From assembly GCA_963536495.1 (NCBI GenBank), contig CAUTAF010000001.1, positions 62,001-126,000 on the forward strand: a stretch of 64,000 nucleotides of DNA. The letters run 5' to 3'. Positions 33,869 through 43,608 of the stretch are shown in pieces (position 1 is the stretch's first letter; every line of letters begins with the position of its first letter). The DNA comes from CAJPPJ01 sp963536495 (lineage in GTDB: Bacteria > Bacillota_I > Bacilli_A > RF39 > UBA660). Made by a program: the position numbers and the translations under genes. The notes below the pieces were generated by a model. That model was not told the origin of the DNA and made no database searches. It saw only the letters and a program-made list of their open reading frames with translations.

Positions 33869-35578
33869 ATGAAAATATTATATGATTTTAGTTTAATTTC
33901 TGTTTTAATATCTATTGCAATATTATTGGTTTTTATAGTGTTTTTGTTTTTTTCTAAGAAAAGAAATGATAAAAAATTAAAACAAAAAATAATAGAAGAA
34001 TTAGATTATAATAAAAATATTTTAGATACATACCCAATTGAAAATGAACTTGTTAAAGTAGAGACTTTAATAAAAAATGAAAAACTTGAAGAACAATATA
34101 AAATATGGCAAGAAAGATTTCAAAAGATAAAAGAAGTAAATGTAGTAAACCTTAATGAAATAGTATTAAAGCTAGATACTCAAAATGTAGAAAATTTTAA
34201 TGAATTAAAAGAAGATGCAAAAAGAGAATTATATAAAGCTAAGTTTTTACTTTCTAAACTTTTAGAAGAAATCGAAGATGTCAATATGAGCGAGGAAAAG
34301 TATAGAACTTTAGTTATTAAACTTAAAGCTAAATATAGAGAATTAAATGATTACTATGAAGCTCATAAAAAAGAATATGGCGAACTTGAAAATGTAGTAG
34401 AGATGCAATTTGAAAATATTGAAAAGAGATTTCAAATATTTGAAGAATTTATGGAAACTAATGACTATTCTGAAGTTATTCATATTGTTAAATCAATTGA
34501 TTTAATGTTAGAACATATGCAAGAAGTTGTTAAAAAACTTCCTGATTTAGTAATAGTAGCACATAAAATAATTCCATTAAAAATAGAAGAGTTAACTGAT
34601 ATATATGAAAAAATGATATTGGATAATTATAATTTAAAAGAATTAAATGTTGCCACAAACTTGGAAAATGCTTTAAAGAGTACTAATGAATTAGTAGAAA
34701 AAGTTAAAGGTTTAAACTTTAAAGATGTAGAAGTAGAGTTTGAAGCTATAGTAGAATACTTAGATGATTTATTTAAAGTGTTTGAAACAGAACAAATATC
34801 TAAAAAAGAATATACTAAACTTAAAGTAATGTTTGAAAAACAACTTATTAAAACTAATAAAATAGTAAGTAGTGTATATAAAGAATTAGATAGTATTAAA
34901 AATATGTATAACTTAAAAGCAGAAGAAATAGATTCTTTAAATGTGTTAAAAACAAGACTTATGGAAGTTACTGATAATTATAAAAAAATAATTTTAGATA
35001 TAAAAAATCAAAATATAAATTATTTAACTGCAAATAAAGAATTAATTGATGTAAATACATTGTTAATAGAAGTATCTGATGATTTAGATAAACTTTTAAA
35101 ATCTTTAGGTAATATGTATGAAGATGAACAAAGAGCTAGAGAACAATTAAATGAGATAGAAAATTTACTTAGAGATAGTAAATGTATATTAAATAAATAT
35201 AAATTTCCAAGTATTAATAAAGAGTTATATGTAGAAATAAAAGAAGCTAATGAAGCAGTATATGAAGTAATAAAAGAATTAAAAGAAAAACCTATAAAAA
35301 TAAATACTTTAAATACTAGAGTTGATACAGCTAGAGATTTAGCATTAAAAGTTTATACTCATGTTAATGATATGCTAAAAAAGATGGAAATAATAGAAGA
35401 ACTTATTGTTTTTGCAAATAAATATAGAAGTGATAGTGAAATGATTAACGAAAACTTAAATAAAGCAAGTAACTTCTTTTTCCAAGGAAATTATAATAAA
35501 AGTTTGGAATTGTTAGAAAAAACATTAGGAAATAAAATTCCAAATATTGAAAATATAATAAAACTCAAATTAAAATAA
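33869..35578 (+). CDS. ezrA: Septation ring regulator EzrA
   Basis: A 569-residue protein with one N-terminal membrane helix (9-30) and long coiled coils in EzrA spectrin-like arrangement; YKIWQERFQKIKE and the NLLRDSKCILNKYKFPSINKE region match the family. EzrA limits and positions FtsZ rings. GGAG precedes the ATG. Its stop is inside a 15 bp terminator stem. Confidence 0.88.
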   Translation: MKILYDFSLISVLISIAILLVFIVFLFFSKKRNDKKLKQKIIEELDYNKNILDTYPIENELVKVETLIKNEKLEEQYKIWQERFQKIKEVNVVNLNEIVLKLDTQNVENFNELKEDAKRELYKAKFLLSKLLEEIEDVNMSEEKYRTLVIKLKAKYRELNDYYEAHKKEYGELENVVEMQFENIEKRFQIFEEFMETNDYSEVIHIVKSIDLMLEHMQEVVKKLPDLVIVAHKIIPLKIEELTDIYEKMILDNYNLKELNVATNLENALKSTNELVEKVKGLNFKDVEVEFEAIVEYLDDLFKVFETEQISKKEYTKLKVMFEKQLIKTNKIVSSVYKELDSIKNMYNLKAEEIDSLNVLKTRLMEVTDNYKKIILDIKNQNINYLTANKELIDVNTLLIEVSDDLDKLLKSLGNMYEDEQRAREQLNEIENLLRDSKCILNKYKFPSINKELYVEIKEANEAVYEVIKELKEKPIKINTLNTRVDTARDLALKVYTHVNDMLKKMEIIEELIVFANKYRSDSEMINENLNKASNFFFQGNYNKSLELLEKTLGNKIPNIENIIKLKLK

Positions 35579-35598
35579 TTTGAGTTTTATTTTTTTAT
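35558..35598 (+). terminator. Terminator overlapping the ezrA stop
   Basis: A perfect 15 bp stem (35558-35572 with 35576-35590) and 3 nt loop, then a T run. Confidence 0.85.
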
Positions 35599-35621
35599 AT
35601 AAAGAAAATATAAAATTAAAG

Positions 35622-35657
35622 AAGATATATTAAATAAAGTTTTTAATATATCTTTTT
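35622..35657 (+). terminator. Second terminator-like hairpin before ssb
   Basis: AAGATATATTAAA (35622-35634) pairs perfectly with TTTAATATATCTT (35642-35654), then T. No gene lies between it and the previous terminator. Its T run overlaps the ssb -35. Confidence 0.6.
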
Positions 35658-35683
35658 ACATATAAAAATAAAAAGAATATATT
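35655..35683 (+). promoter_or_regulatory. Promoter of ssb
   Basis: TTTACA (35655-35660), 17 bp, TATATT (35678-35683), then GAAAGGAGG before the ATG. Confidence 0.65.
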
Positions 35684-35703
35684 ATGAGGCGAAAGGAGGA
35701 AAA

Positions 35704-36015
35704 ATGTTAAATCAAGTCGTTTTAGTTGGAAGATTAGTAAAAGATGTTGAAATATCAAATACTAAAGATGGTAAAAATTTTTCAAATATAGTACTTGCAA
35801 TTCCTAGATCTTTTAAAAATAGTGAAGGAGAATATGAAACTGATTTTGTTAGATGTACACTATGGGAAAAACTAGCTATGAATGCTAAAGAATTCTGTGG
35901 TAAAGGACAAATTTTAGGAGTAAAAGGTAAATTACAGACTAATAAAACAGAAGATAAATATTATATAGAAGTAGTAGCAGAAAAAGTTTCATTTTTAAGT
36001 AGTAAAAAACAATAA
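35704..36015 (+). CDS. ssb: Single-stranded DNA-binding protein, short form
   Basis: A 103-residue SSB consisting of the OB fold only: MLNQVVLVGRLVKD, FVRCTLWEKLAMNAKEFCGKG, and the C-terminal strand IEVVAEKVSFL. The acidic C-terminal tail that binds partner proteins (normally ending in DDDIPF-like residues) is absent; the protein ends SSKKQ. It stands alone, not between rpsF and rpsR, so it may be a secondary, SsbB-like protein. Confidence 0.9.
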   Translation: MLNQVVLVGRLVKDVEISNTKDGKNFSNIVLAIPRSFKNSEGEYETDFVRCTLWEKLAMNAKEFCGKGQILGVKGKLQTNKTEDKYYIEVVAEKVSFLSSKKQ

Positions 36016-36051
36016 ATAAATCCTCAAACACATAAATAATCCTATAATATT

Positions 36052-36072
36052 AAAGACTGAAAAGTCTTTTTC
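36052..36072 (+). terminator. Terminator after ssb
   Basis: AAAGACT (36052-36058) pairs with AGTCTTT (36063-36069), then T. Confidence 0.75.
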
Positions 36073-36153
36073 TTTGTAAAAAAATAAAATCTTATAATAG
36101 AATAAAAAATAATAATGTGTTATACTTTTTTATAGTAAAAGAGGGTTTGGTAT

Positions 36154-37398
36154 ATGGAAGTACTAAAAATTATTGATAAGAAAAGATTAGGAGAAGAACT
36201 TACAAAAGAAGAGATAGAATTTATTTTTAATTCATATTTAAATAAAGTAATTCCTGATTATCAAATGGCTAGTATGCTTATGGCTATTGCAATAAACGGT
36301 ATGAGTGATGAAGAAACAATTAATTTAACTGATGTTTTTATTAATAGTGGAGAAACTTTAGATTTATCTAAATATAATGGAATGGTAGTTGATAAACATT
36401 CAACTGGTGGTGTAGGAGATAAAGTTACTTTTATAATAGTTCCAGTATTAGCAAGTTGTGGTTTAAAAGTATGTAAAATGTCGGGTAGAGGTTTAGGTAT
36501 TACAGGTGGTACTATTGATAAATTAGAAAGTATTAAAGGTATTAAAACAACTTTAACCAAAGAAGAAATAATAGATTCTTTAGATAAATTAGGTATGGTA
36601 ATCTGTTCTCAATCAGAAAACTTAGCACCAATGGATAAGGTAATATATGCTTTAAGAGATGTTACAGCCACTGTATCAAGTTTACCTTTAATAGCAGCTA
36701 GTATAATGTCTAAAAAAATAGCTGCGGGAAGTGATAAAATATTTATAGATTTAAAAGTAGGTAAAGGTGCTTTAATAAAAACAATAGAAGAAGCAGAAGG
36801 ACTTAGTGAACTTTTTTCTATAATTGCAAAACATTATAATAAAGAAGTATATGTTGAGTTTAGTAATATGAATAGACCACTTGGAGCTTCAGTAGGTAAT
36901 GGTATAGAAATATTAGAAGCTTTAGATATACTTCAAGGAAAAGAAAAAAATAATTTAACTAAATTATGTACTAAAATAATTATCAAAGTACTTATGTCAG
37001 CAAAAAATATAACCCAAGAAGAAGCAGAAAAAGAAGCGGCAGAAGCTTTTTCATCTAAAAAAGCATATAATAAATTTTTAGAATATGTTCAGTACCAAGG
37101 AGGAGATATAACTTCTATTTCTATATCGAATAAAAGAAGAATAGTAAAATCTAATAAATCGGGAGTTATTAAAACGATAGATGCTGAAAAAATAGGAACA
37201 TTAGTTAAAAATATGGGTGGGGGAAGAAGTACTAAAGATGAAGAAATAGATAGAAGTGTTGGTATTTATTTCTTCAAGTTCACTGGTCAAGAAGTAAAAG
37301 AAGGCGAAGATTTATGTACACTATTTATCGGAGAAAAAGATGTAAATGATGAAGAAGTGTTAGATTGTTATGTAATTGAAGATAATATAGAAAAATAA
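36154..37398 (+). CDS. pdp: Pyrimidine-nucleoside phosphorylase
   Basis: A 414-residue phosphorylase splitting uridine/thymidine to base and (deoxy)ribose-1-phosphate. The phosphate/substrate loop DKHSTGGVGDKVTF (80-93), MSGRGLGITGGTIDKLES and LRDVTATVSSLPLIAASIMSKKIAAG are diagnostic of the Pdp/DeoA family. A GAGGG site precedes the ATG. A single-gene unit with its own terminator. Confidence 0.94.
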   Translation: MEVLKIIDKKRLGEELTKEEIEFIFNSYLNKVIPDYQMASMLMAIAINGMSDEETINLTDVFINSGETLDLSKYNGMVVDKHSTGGVGDKVTFIIVPVLASCGLKVCKMSGRGLGITGGTIDKLESIKGIKTTLTKEEIIDSLDKLGMVICSQSENLAPMDKVIYALRDVTATVSSLPLIAASIMSKKIAAGSDKIFIDLKVGKGALIKTIEEAEGLSELFSIIAKHYNKEVYVEFSNMNRPLGASVGNGIEILEALDILQGKEKNNLTKLCTKIIIKVLMSAKNITQEEAEKEAAEAFSSKKAYNKFLEYVQYQGGDITSISISNKRRIVKSNKSGVIKTIDAEKIGTLVKNMGGGRSTKDEEIDRSVGIYFFKFTGQEVKEGEDLCTLFIGEKDVNDEEVLDCYVIEDNIEK

Positions 37399-37412
37399 TA
37401 TTATCTTTTTTT
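37381..37412 (+). terminator. Terminator overlapping the pdp stop
   Basis: GATAATAT (37381-37388) pairs with ATATTATC (37398-37405), then eight T. Confidence 0.75.
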
Positions 37413-37454
37413 TAAATTTGTGTTATTATTTATATAATATTGGAGAATTTGTGT

Positions 37455-40400
37455 ATGAAAGTTTTTAAGAGAGTTAGTATTTTTATTTTTATAGTTTTAG
37501 TCTTTTTTATAGCATTTATCTTTTTTAAGAAAAAAAATAATGATGCTGTATTAAAGAAAACAAAGGCGTTAAATTATAGTTTGACTTATAAACAAGCGTT
37601 TCCAGATGAAAACTTAAGATATGCTGTTTTATATTGTGTTTCTACTGGTAAATGTAATGATCAAAATTTAGAAGAAAAATTAAAACTAGATATAGTTAAT
37701 AGTGATGGAACAGAAGATTGGATAATTAAACCATCAAAAATAACACCAGCAATGAAATCTAAAGAAAATGATAGGTTAAGTCCAGCAAATTTAAATAATA
37801 TAAAAGTTTTTGTATTAAAAGATGAAGGAAAAGATAAGAGAATAAAAGATTTAACTGGTATAGAATATTTCACTATAGCAAGTATGATTGTAACTGATGC
37901 TTCTGCAACTTCTAGTTTTGATATTTCAACTTTAACTAGACTTCAAAAATTTAATATATATGGAGAAGATCCAGATTCTAAAGCTTGTAATATAAAAACT
38001 GGAAACCAATCAACTAACTTTAAAGATTTACAAGTTTCAGTTAAAGCTAGTAATAGAGAGCCAGTTTATAAGTTAGATGTGTCTAAACTTACATCTGTAG
38101 AAACATTAAAAATAAATTATTGTAATTACCAAAATATTAATTTAGGTAATATGATACGTTTAAAAACATTAGATTTGGCATATAATAAGTTAACTACATT
38201 GGCTTTAAGAACAATAAATAATTATTTAAAATATTTTGATATATCACATAATGAAGTTACCTCTTTACCAAATTTTTCAAATATGCCATTTTTAGAACAT
38301 TTAGATATTAGTTATAATCGTTTTCCTCCATATCCTTTTAGGGCTAATCAATTTAGAAGATTAAAAAACATTTATGCCAAAGATAGTGGAATAGCTATAA
38401 TTGAAGTATATGAATCACCTAATTTAGAAGAAGTAAGTCTTGGTGGTAATAACTTTACTACATTTATTTTTGATAGTTCTGTTAATACAAAAGTAAGCAA
38501 ATTAAGTATTACAGACTCTCCTATAACTAATGAAGGTATTCAAAATAAACAATTTGGTTCATTACAAAGCTATCCTGGTAATAGTAATAGCATTAGAGAA
38601 TTTCATTTTGAAAACCTTCCTAACATAAATAGTATAAATTTTAATAATATAAATTCAGCAGACAAAATAGTTGTTAAAAATATGACTATTCAAGAAATAG
38701 TACAATTAACAGCTTATACTGCCACAGAAATAGAGATTACTAACACTAATATAAAAGATGTGAATTTAAATTCAAATCATGTGAAAAAGTTAAATTTATC
38801 AAACAATAAAATGGAAAAATTAAACTTAAATACACAAAATGTGGAAGATGTTAATCTTTCAAATAATAAGTTAAATAATTTAGATATTTACTATAAAAAC
38901 ATATCTTGTGAAAAAATTAATTATAGTAATAACAAATTAATGACAGTTAATACTGATAAAGCTTGTTTAAGTGTTCCACAACATTTAGAAATAAAAGTAA
39001 AAGAAGGACAAGAAGTAACTATTCCTATAAAATATGGACCAGAAACAGGAAGTTATCATTATGGAGAGTTAGTAGAAAATAATGCTATATTTGAAAAAAC
39101 AGGTTTTCAAAAATATAGATTTAAAAAAGTAGGTACTACAACAGAAAACTTTAATGTTTTTTATCATAATCATGATGATGATACTAATACTTTAAAGGGA
39201 AACGGTGGAGATATTGTTGTAACTGTATTAGAAGGGGAAGCATCACACTTTACTCCTATAGTTAATACATTAAGAACACTAGAAGGATATGATCCAACCT
39301 TTACAGAAATGGATTATAAAAATGCCATAACTAATTTACCTGCAAATATAAAAAATTTTGAAGTAGATATAAATCAATTAGATACATCAATACCTGGTAT
39401 AAAAAATGTAAAAACAAAAGTAACATTTAGTGATGATTCAGTAAAAGAAATTAATGTTCCAGTAGATGTAGAAGAGTTAACACCAGATAAATATGAACAT
39501 CCTACAGTTAAACATATAATTGTTAATAAAGGTGAGATAATATCAGATGAAACATATAAAACTTCTATAATCAATTTACCTAATAATATTCAAAGAATAG
39601 ATATAGTTACAAGAGCTGACACTAGTCAATTTGGTAATCAAAAAGCAAAAGTTAATGTAGTACTTAGAAATGGACAAATAAAAGAAATTGAAATACCAGT
39701 AGAAGTAAAAGCTAGGATGGCAGATAAATTTAATCCAGTATTTAATACTGATATAAAATATACTGATACAGATGCAACTAAAATATATAATGATAATATA
39801 ATTAATTTACCAGCTGGAGCAAGCTATGAAATAATAAATGATTCAGGTAATGTAATGACTATAGATGAATTAAAAAATATAATAGCAACTCATGGTTTAA
39901 AAAACTTTAAAATTAAAATTAGATTTTCTGATTTTAGTGAAAAAGTGATGCAAATGCCTGTAGAAATATATATGAAAGTATCACAACAAATATTTCGATA
40001 TAGTTTTTATCCACTACAATCTGAAAATTACGGGTATAGAGAACAAGATAATAATAAATTTTTAATGAAGAAAAATGAATTACCAGAAAATGGTTGCAAT
40101 CTTGAAACTTATGTATGTTATAACTATAGCTTTTCAAACATTACATTTGGCTTTTATGGAACATCAGTTAATCTTGATGATTATTTAAATAGAAAACATA
40201 CTTTTAATCTAGATTTTCTTCCTGTTTGGAATAATAATGATGAAAATAGAAAAGAAATAATGGCAATTGGACGTGTTGGATTTGCAGGAGGTATTGTGAC
40301 AAAATTTAATATATATAGAGATACAGATGGTGATTCTATACCAGATAAAGATGATGATGACGATGATAATGATGGAATAAGTGATGAACAAGAAATAAAA

Positions 40401-40469
40401 GATAATACAAATCCAAAAGATAATACAAGTTATAAAACAACGAAGATATGTTATAAAGTAACAGGATAA
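37455..40469 (+). CDS. Leucine-rich-repeat surface protein, copy A
   Basis: A 1004-residue type II membrane-anchored surface protein: N-terminal helix (about 5-27), an internalin-like cap (YKQAFPDENLRYAVLYC), LRR region (about 120-510; repeats such as LKTLDLAYNKL, VKKLNLSNNKM, VEDVNLSNNKL), Rib/Ig-like modules (about 600-850), a Cys-rich ELPENGCNLETYVC module, and an acidic DxDxDG thrombospondin-type calcium region (DTDGDSIPDKDDDDDD). No C-terminal sorting signal or membrane helix. ATG 37455 has GGAG nine bases upstream. Paralogue of the next gene. Confidence 0.88.
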   Translation: MKVFKRVSIFIFIVLVFFIAFIFFKKKNNDAVLKKTKALNYSLTYKQAFPDENLRYAVLYCVSTGKCNDQNLEEKLKLDIVNSDGTEDWIIKPSKITPAMKSKENDRLSPANLNNIKVFVLKDEGKDKRIKDLTGIEYFTIASMIVTDASATSSFDISTLTRLQKFNIYGEDPDSKACNIKTGNQSTNFKDLQVSVKASNREPVYKLDVSKLTSVETLKINYCNYQNINLGNMIRLKTLDLAYNKLTTLALRTINNYLKYFDISHNEVTSLPNFSNMPFLEHLDISYNRFPPYPFRANQFRRLKNIYAKDSGIAIIEVYESPNLEEVSLGGNNFTTFIFDSSVNTKVSKLSITDSPITNEGIQNKQFGSLQSYPGNSNSIREFHFENLPNINSINFNNINSADKIVVKNMTIQEIVQLTAYTATEIEITNTNIKDVNLNSNHVKKLNLSNNKMEKLNLNTQNVEDVNLSNNKLNNLDIYYKNISCEKINYSNNKLMTVNTDKACLSVPQHLEIKVKEGQEVTIPIKYGPETGSYHYGELVENNAIFEKTGFQKYRFKKVGTTTENFNVFYHNHDDDTNTLKGNGGDIVVTVLEGEASHFTPIVNTLRTLEGYDPTFTEMDYKNAITNLPANIKNFEVDINQLDTSIPGIKNVKTKVTFSDDSVKEINVPVDVEELTPDKYEHPTVKHIIVNKGEIISDETYKTSIINLPNNIQRIDIVTRADTSQFGNQKAKVNVVLRNGQIKEIEIPVEVKARMADKFNPVFNTDIKYTDTDATKIYNDNIINLPAGASYEIINDSGNVMTIDELKNIIATHGLKNFKIKIRFSDFSEKVMQMPVEIYMKVSQQIFRYSFYPLQSENYGYREQDNNKFLMKKNELPENGCNLETYVCYNYSFSNITFGFYGTSVNLDDYLNRKHTFNLDFLPVWNNNDENRKEIMAIGRVGFAGGIVTKFNIYRDTDGDSIPDKDDDDDDNDGISDEQEIKDNTNPKDNTSYKTTKICYKVTG

Positions 40470-40473
40470 AATA

Positions 40474-40500
40474 GGAACAATTTATTGTTTCTATTTTTTT
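40474..40500 (+). terminator. Terminator between the two LRR genes
   Basis: GGAACAA (40474-40480) pairs with TTGTTTC (40485-40491, one G-U), then seven T. Confidence 0.75.
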
Positions 40501-40566
40501 ATAAAAATAGAAATCTTAATATTTATTAATATTTATGATAATATATATATAACATTGGAGACTTGT

Positions 40567-43134
40567 ATGAAGTTTTTTAGAAAAATTGATGTTTTTATTT
40601 TTATATTTTTTATATTACTAATTTTTTTATTATTTTTTAAAACAAAAGAAAATATAAATTATTATAAACAAATAAATGAATTAAATTATAATGTTACATA
40701 TGAAGAAGCTTTTCCAGATTCTTCTTTTAGAAATGCTATATTATACTGTATTGAAAAAAATATTTGTAACAATATAGAAGAAGAATTAAAAACTTTAGAT
40801 ATTATTGAAAGTAAAAAAACTGAATTGATATCAAGATATTCAACTGATCAATTTAATTATAGTTATAATATAACAAGAAAAGCTAATGAAAGAATAGCTA
40901 AAGAAGATTTAGATAAAATTCAAAAACTAGTTATAACTAGATCAAATTCTATTAAAAATCTTCAAGGTATAGAATATTTAACTAATTTAAAGCTTTTTTA
41001 TATTTCTTCAATAACAGCAAATACTTTAAATTTTAATGCTAACAAAAATTTAGAATATTTACAGTTTTATCAAAAAACAGATAATATAAATGAATCATGT
41101 AATATAACATTTTCTTCTCTTTCAAAATTAAAAGTATTAATGTATAAAATAAATAAAACTAGAAGTAATTCTTTAGATATTAAAAGTATAGATTTTAGCA
41201 ATAATCCTAATTTAGAATATTTAAAAACTAGAGGTTGTAACTATCATAATGTTAATTTAACAGCTAATTCTAAATTAAAAGTATTAGATTTAAATGATAA
41301 TAAGATAACAAGTCTTAATTTATTTAATAATAATATTATAGAAGAATTAATGATAGATTCTATGAAAACAAATAATTATAATGAGGAATTAAATAAAGTT
41401 CCTAAATTAAAAAAATTAGATATTAGAATTTCTGAAGAATATAATCTTGATTTAAGCGCTTTACCTTTATTAGAAGATTTGAGAATGGATAATTCTGAAG
41501 GTTTAAGGAGCATAAATCTATCTAGAAATCCTAATTTAAAAAAGATTTACATTCATTCTGCTAGATTCATGACATCAATAGATTTTAATAAAAATTTAAA
41601 TTTAGAAGATGTAGAAATAAGATATAGTTATCATTTAAATTCTATAAATTTACCAAATACACAAACACTCAAAAGATTAGTGTTGGTATCTAATCAATTA
41701 AATAATATTGATGTATCAAAAAATAAAAACTTAGAAGATCTTTATGTTATGGAATCTCTTTTAAATGATTTGGATATATCAAATAATTTAAAATTAAAAA
41801 CATTAATTATAAAAAAATCAAATTTATCTAATATTGATATAAGAAAAAATATAGAATTAAAAACTTTAGTTTTATCTGAAAGTAAATTTACAAATATAGA
41901 TTTTAGTAATAATAATTTAATAACTAGTATAGATTTTAGTAATAATAAATTAACAAAAGTTGATTTTAGACATTTAAAAGATCTTCGTACTTTTTATGTT
42001 CAAGATAATTTAATAAGTGAAATACTTATTGATGAAAATAACACTAAATTAACTGGTGGATATTATGCAAATAATAAAATATTAAATTTAAAAAGAAATA
42101 TTTCAGGTGTTGTTTATTTACCATATCCGCAAAATATAGAAATAGATGTTGTTAAAGATCAAGATTTTAATATACCTATAATATATGGACACCAAGATGG
42201 AAGTTATTATTATGGAGAATTAAAAGAAAATAATGAAGTATTTAAAAAAGTCTCAGAACAAACTTATAGATTTCCTAAATTAGGAAAATATGTTATTGAT
42301 TTTAAAATTTATAATAAAAATAAAAATGGAGAAGTTTATTCTGAAAATCCAGATGGTGGAACTGTAACTGTAACTGTAAAAGAAGCAGAAATATTAAATT
42401 TTAATCCAGTATTTAATACTGATATAAAATATATAGATACAAATATCGATCAAATATATACTAATAATATAGTTAATTTACCTCCTACTGCTAGTTATAA
42501 ATTTTTAACAGAAACTAATACTGTTATGACAAAAGAAGAAGTTAAAAATATAATATCAACAAAAGGACTAAAAAATTTTAAAATAGAAATCAAATTTAGA
42601 GATCAAAGTAAAAAAGTAGTAACAATGCCAGTAGAAATATATGAGAAAAAAGAAAAAGAAGTAGATTTATATAGTTTTATTCCAACAAATGAAGAATATA
42701 TTAGTTATAATAATAACAAGATATTTATTAAGAAAAACGAATTACCAGAAAACGGTTGTAATCCTGAAACTTATGAATGTTTAACTTATAAACTAAGTGA
42801 AAAAACATATAATATAACTGAAGTTACAGGTAATTTAAATGATATATTAACTGATAAGTATAATACAAATATTAAATTTCTTAATCCTAGTTGGACAGGG
42901 AACGAAGAAAGAAAAGTTGTTGATATTTTAGAAATTGATAGTGAAGGACAAATAAAAATTGTTCAAACTATTACTATATTAAGAGATACAGATTCTGATT
43001 CTATACCGGATAGTATCGATGAAGATGATGATAATGATGGGGTAAGTGATACAGATGAAGAAAGAGATCAAACTGATCCAAAAGATAATACGAGTTATAA
43101 AGTAACAAAGATTTGCTATAAGATTAATGCATAG
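40567..43134 (+). CDS. Leucine-rich-repeat surface protein, copy B
   Basis: An 855-residue paralogue of copy A with the same order: N-terminal helix (about 5-24), cap (YEEAFPDSSFRNAILYC), a longer run of LRRs (about 110-510; LEDLYVMESLLNDLDISNN and similar), one Rib/Ig-like module instead of several, ELPENGCNPETYEC, and a calcium-type tail (DTDSDSIPDSIDEDDDNDG). The starts share the leader TTGGAGA...TTGT...ATG. A 34 bp stretch (39731-39764 in A, near 42400-42433 here) is identical. Likely adhesion or host interaction by analogy; ligand unknown. Confidence 0.88.
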   Translation: MKFFRKIDVFIFIFFILLIFLLFFKTKENINYYKQINELNYNVTYEEAFPDSSFRNAILYCIEKNICNNIEEELKTLDIIESKKTELISRYSTDQFNYSYNITRKANERIAKEDLDKIQKLVITRSNSIKNLQGIEYLTNLKLFYISSITANTLNFNANKNLEYLQFYQKTDNINESCNITFSSLSKLKVLMYKINKTRSNSLDIKSIDFSNNPNLEYLKTRGCNYHNVNLTANSKLKVLDLNDNKITSLNLFNNNIIEELMIDSMKTNNYNEELNKVPKLKKLDIRISEEYNLDLSALPLLEDLRMDNSEGLRSINLSRNPNLKKIYIHSARFMTSIDFNKNLNLEDVEIRYSYHLNSINLPNTQTLKRLVLVSNQLNNIDVSKNKNLEDLYVMESLLNDLDISNNLKLKTLIIKKSNLSNIDIRKNIELKTLVLSESKFTNIDFSNNNLITSIDFSNNKLTKVDFRHLKDLRTFYVQDNLISEILIDENNTKLTGGYYANNKILNLKRNISGVVYLPYPQNIEIDVVKDQDFNIPIIYGHQDGSYYYGELKENNEVFKKVSEQTYRFPKLGKYVIDFKIYNKNKNGEVYSENPDGGTVTVTVKEAEILNFNPVFNTDIKYIDTNIDQIYTNNIVNLPPTASYKFLTETNTVMTKEEVKNIISTKGLKNFKIEIKFRDQSKKVVTMPVEIYEKKEKEVDLYSFIPTNEEYISYNNNKIFIKKNELPENGCNPETYECLTYKLSEKTYNITEVTGNLNDILTDKYNTNIKFLNPSWTGNEERKVVDILEIDSEGQIKIVQTITILRDTDSDSIPDSIDEDDDNDGVSDTDEERDQTDPKDNTSYKVTKICYKINA

Positions 43135-43147
43135 TAAATCTTTTTTT
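43107..43147 (+). terminator. Terminator overlapping the end of LRR copy B
   Basis: A 13 bp stem (43107-43119 with 43131-43143, one G-U) with an 11 nt loop, then T. The stop codon is in the 3' arm, and the lspA -10 follows three bases after the T run. Confidence 0.8.
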
Positions 43148-43149
43148 GA

Positions 43150-43155
43150 TATAAT
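43150..43155 (+). promoter_or_regulatory. -10 box placing the lspA transcript start at its ATG
   Basis: TATAAT ends six bases before the ATG at 43162, so transcription should begin at or near the A of the start codon. No ribosome binding site fits in the space. Confidence 0.6.
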
Positions 43156-43161
43156 TTATTT

Positions 43162-43608
43162 ATGAAAAAGATATTTATTGTTAGTGTATTTTTAATAATT
43201 TTAGATTTTATAACAAAATTATTTATAGTAAATTTTTTAAAAAATGATGTATTTTTAGTATCGAATATTTTCTATTTAACATTTGTTACAAATACTGGGA
43301 CATTTTGGGGATTGTTTAGCGATGCTAATATGTTTTTCATAATATTAAGTTTAGTTATACTTTCTATATTAATTTATATAATAATTAAAAAAATAAATTT
43401 AAACAAAATTAATAAATATCTTTATTCACTTATAATATCTGGTGTAATAGGTAATTTAATAGATAGAATTATAAGAGGATATGTAGTAGATTTCATTGGA
43501 ATAAGAATATTTGATTATAGTTTTCCGATTTTTAATTTAGCAGATGTTTATATAGTAATAGGAGTATTACTTTTTGTGATTATAGGAGATAAAAATGAGA
43601 TTAGATGA
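43162..43608 (+). CDS. lspA: Lipoprotein signal peptidase (signal peptidase II)
   Basis: A 148-residue four-helix aspartyl protease cutting prolipoproteins before the lipidated Cys. TNTGTFWGLF (43-52), GNLIDRIIRGYVVDFI with catalytic D101, and FNLADVYI with D128 are intact. No Shine-Dalgarno is seen and the -10 abuts the start. The 3' end overlaps rluD by 14 bp. Confidence 0.94.
   Translation: MKKIFIVSVFLIILDFITKLFIVNFLKNDVFLVSNIFYLTFVTNTGTFWGLFSDANMFFIILSLVILSILIYIIIKKINLNKINKYLYSLIISGVIGNLIDRIIRGYVVDFIGIRIFDYSFPIFNLADVYIVIGVLLFVIIGDKNEIR

Noticed and set aside
40209..40391. Minus-strand ORF in LRR copy A
   Set aside because: Shadow frame over the acidic Asp-rich tail, giving an Ile/Val-rich nonsense peptide.
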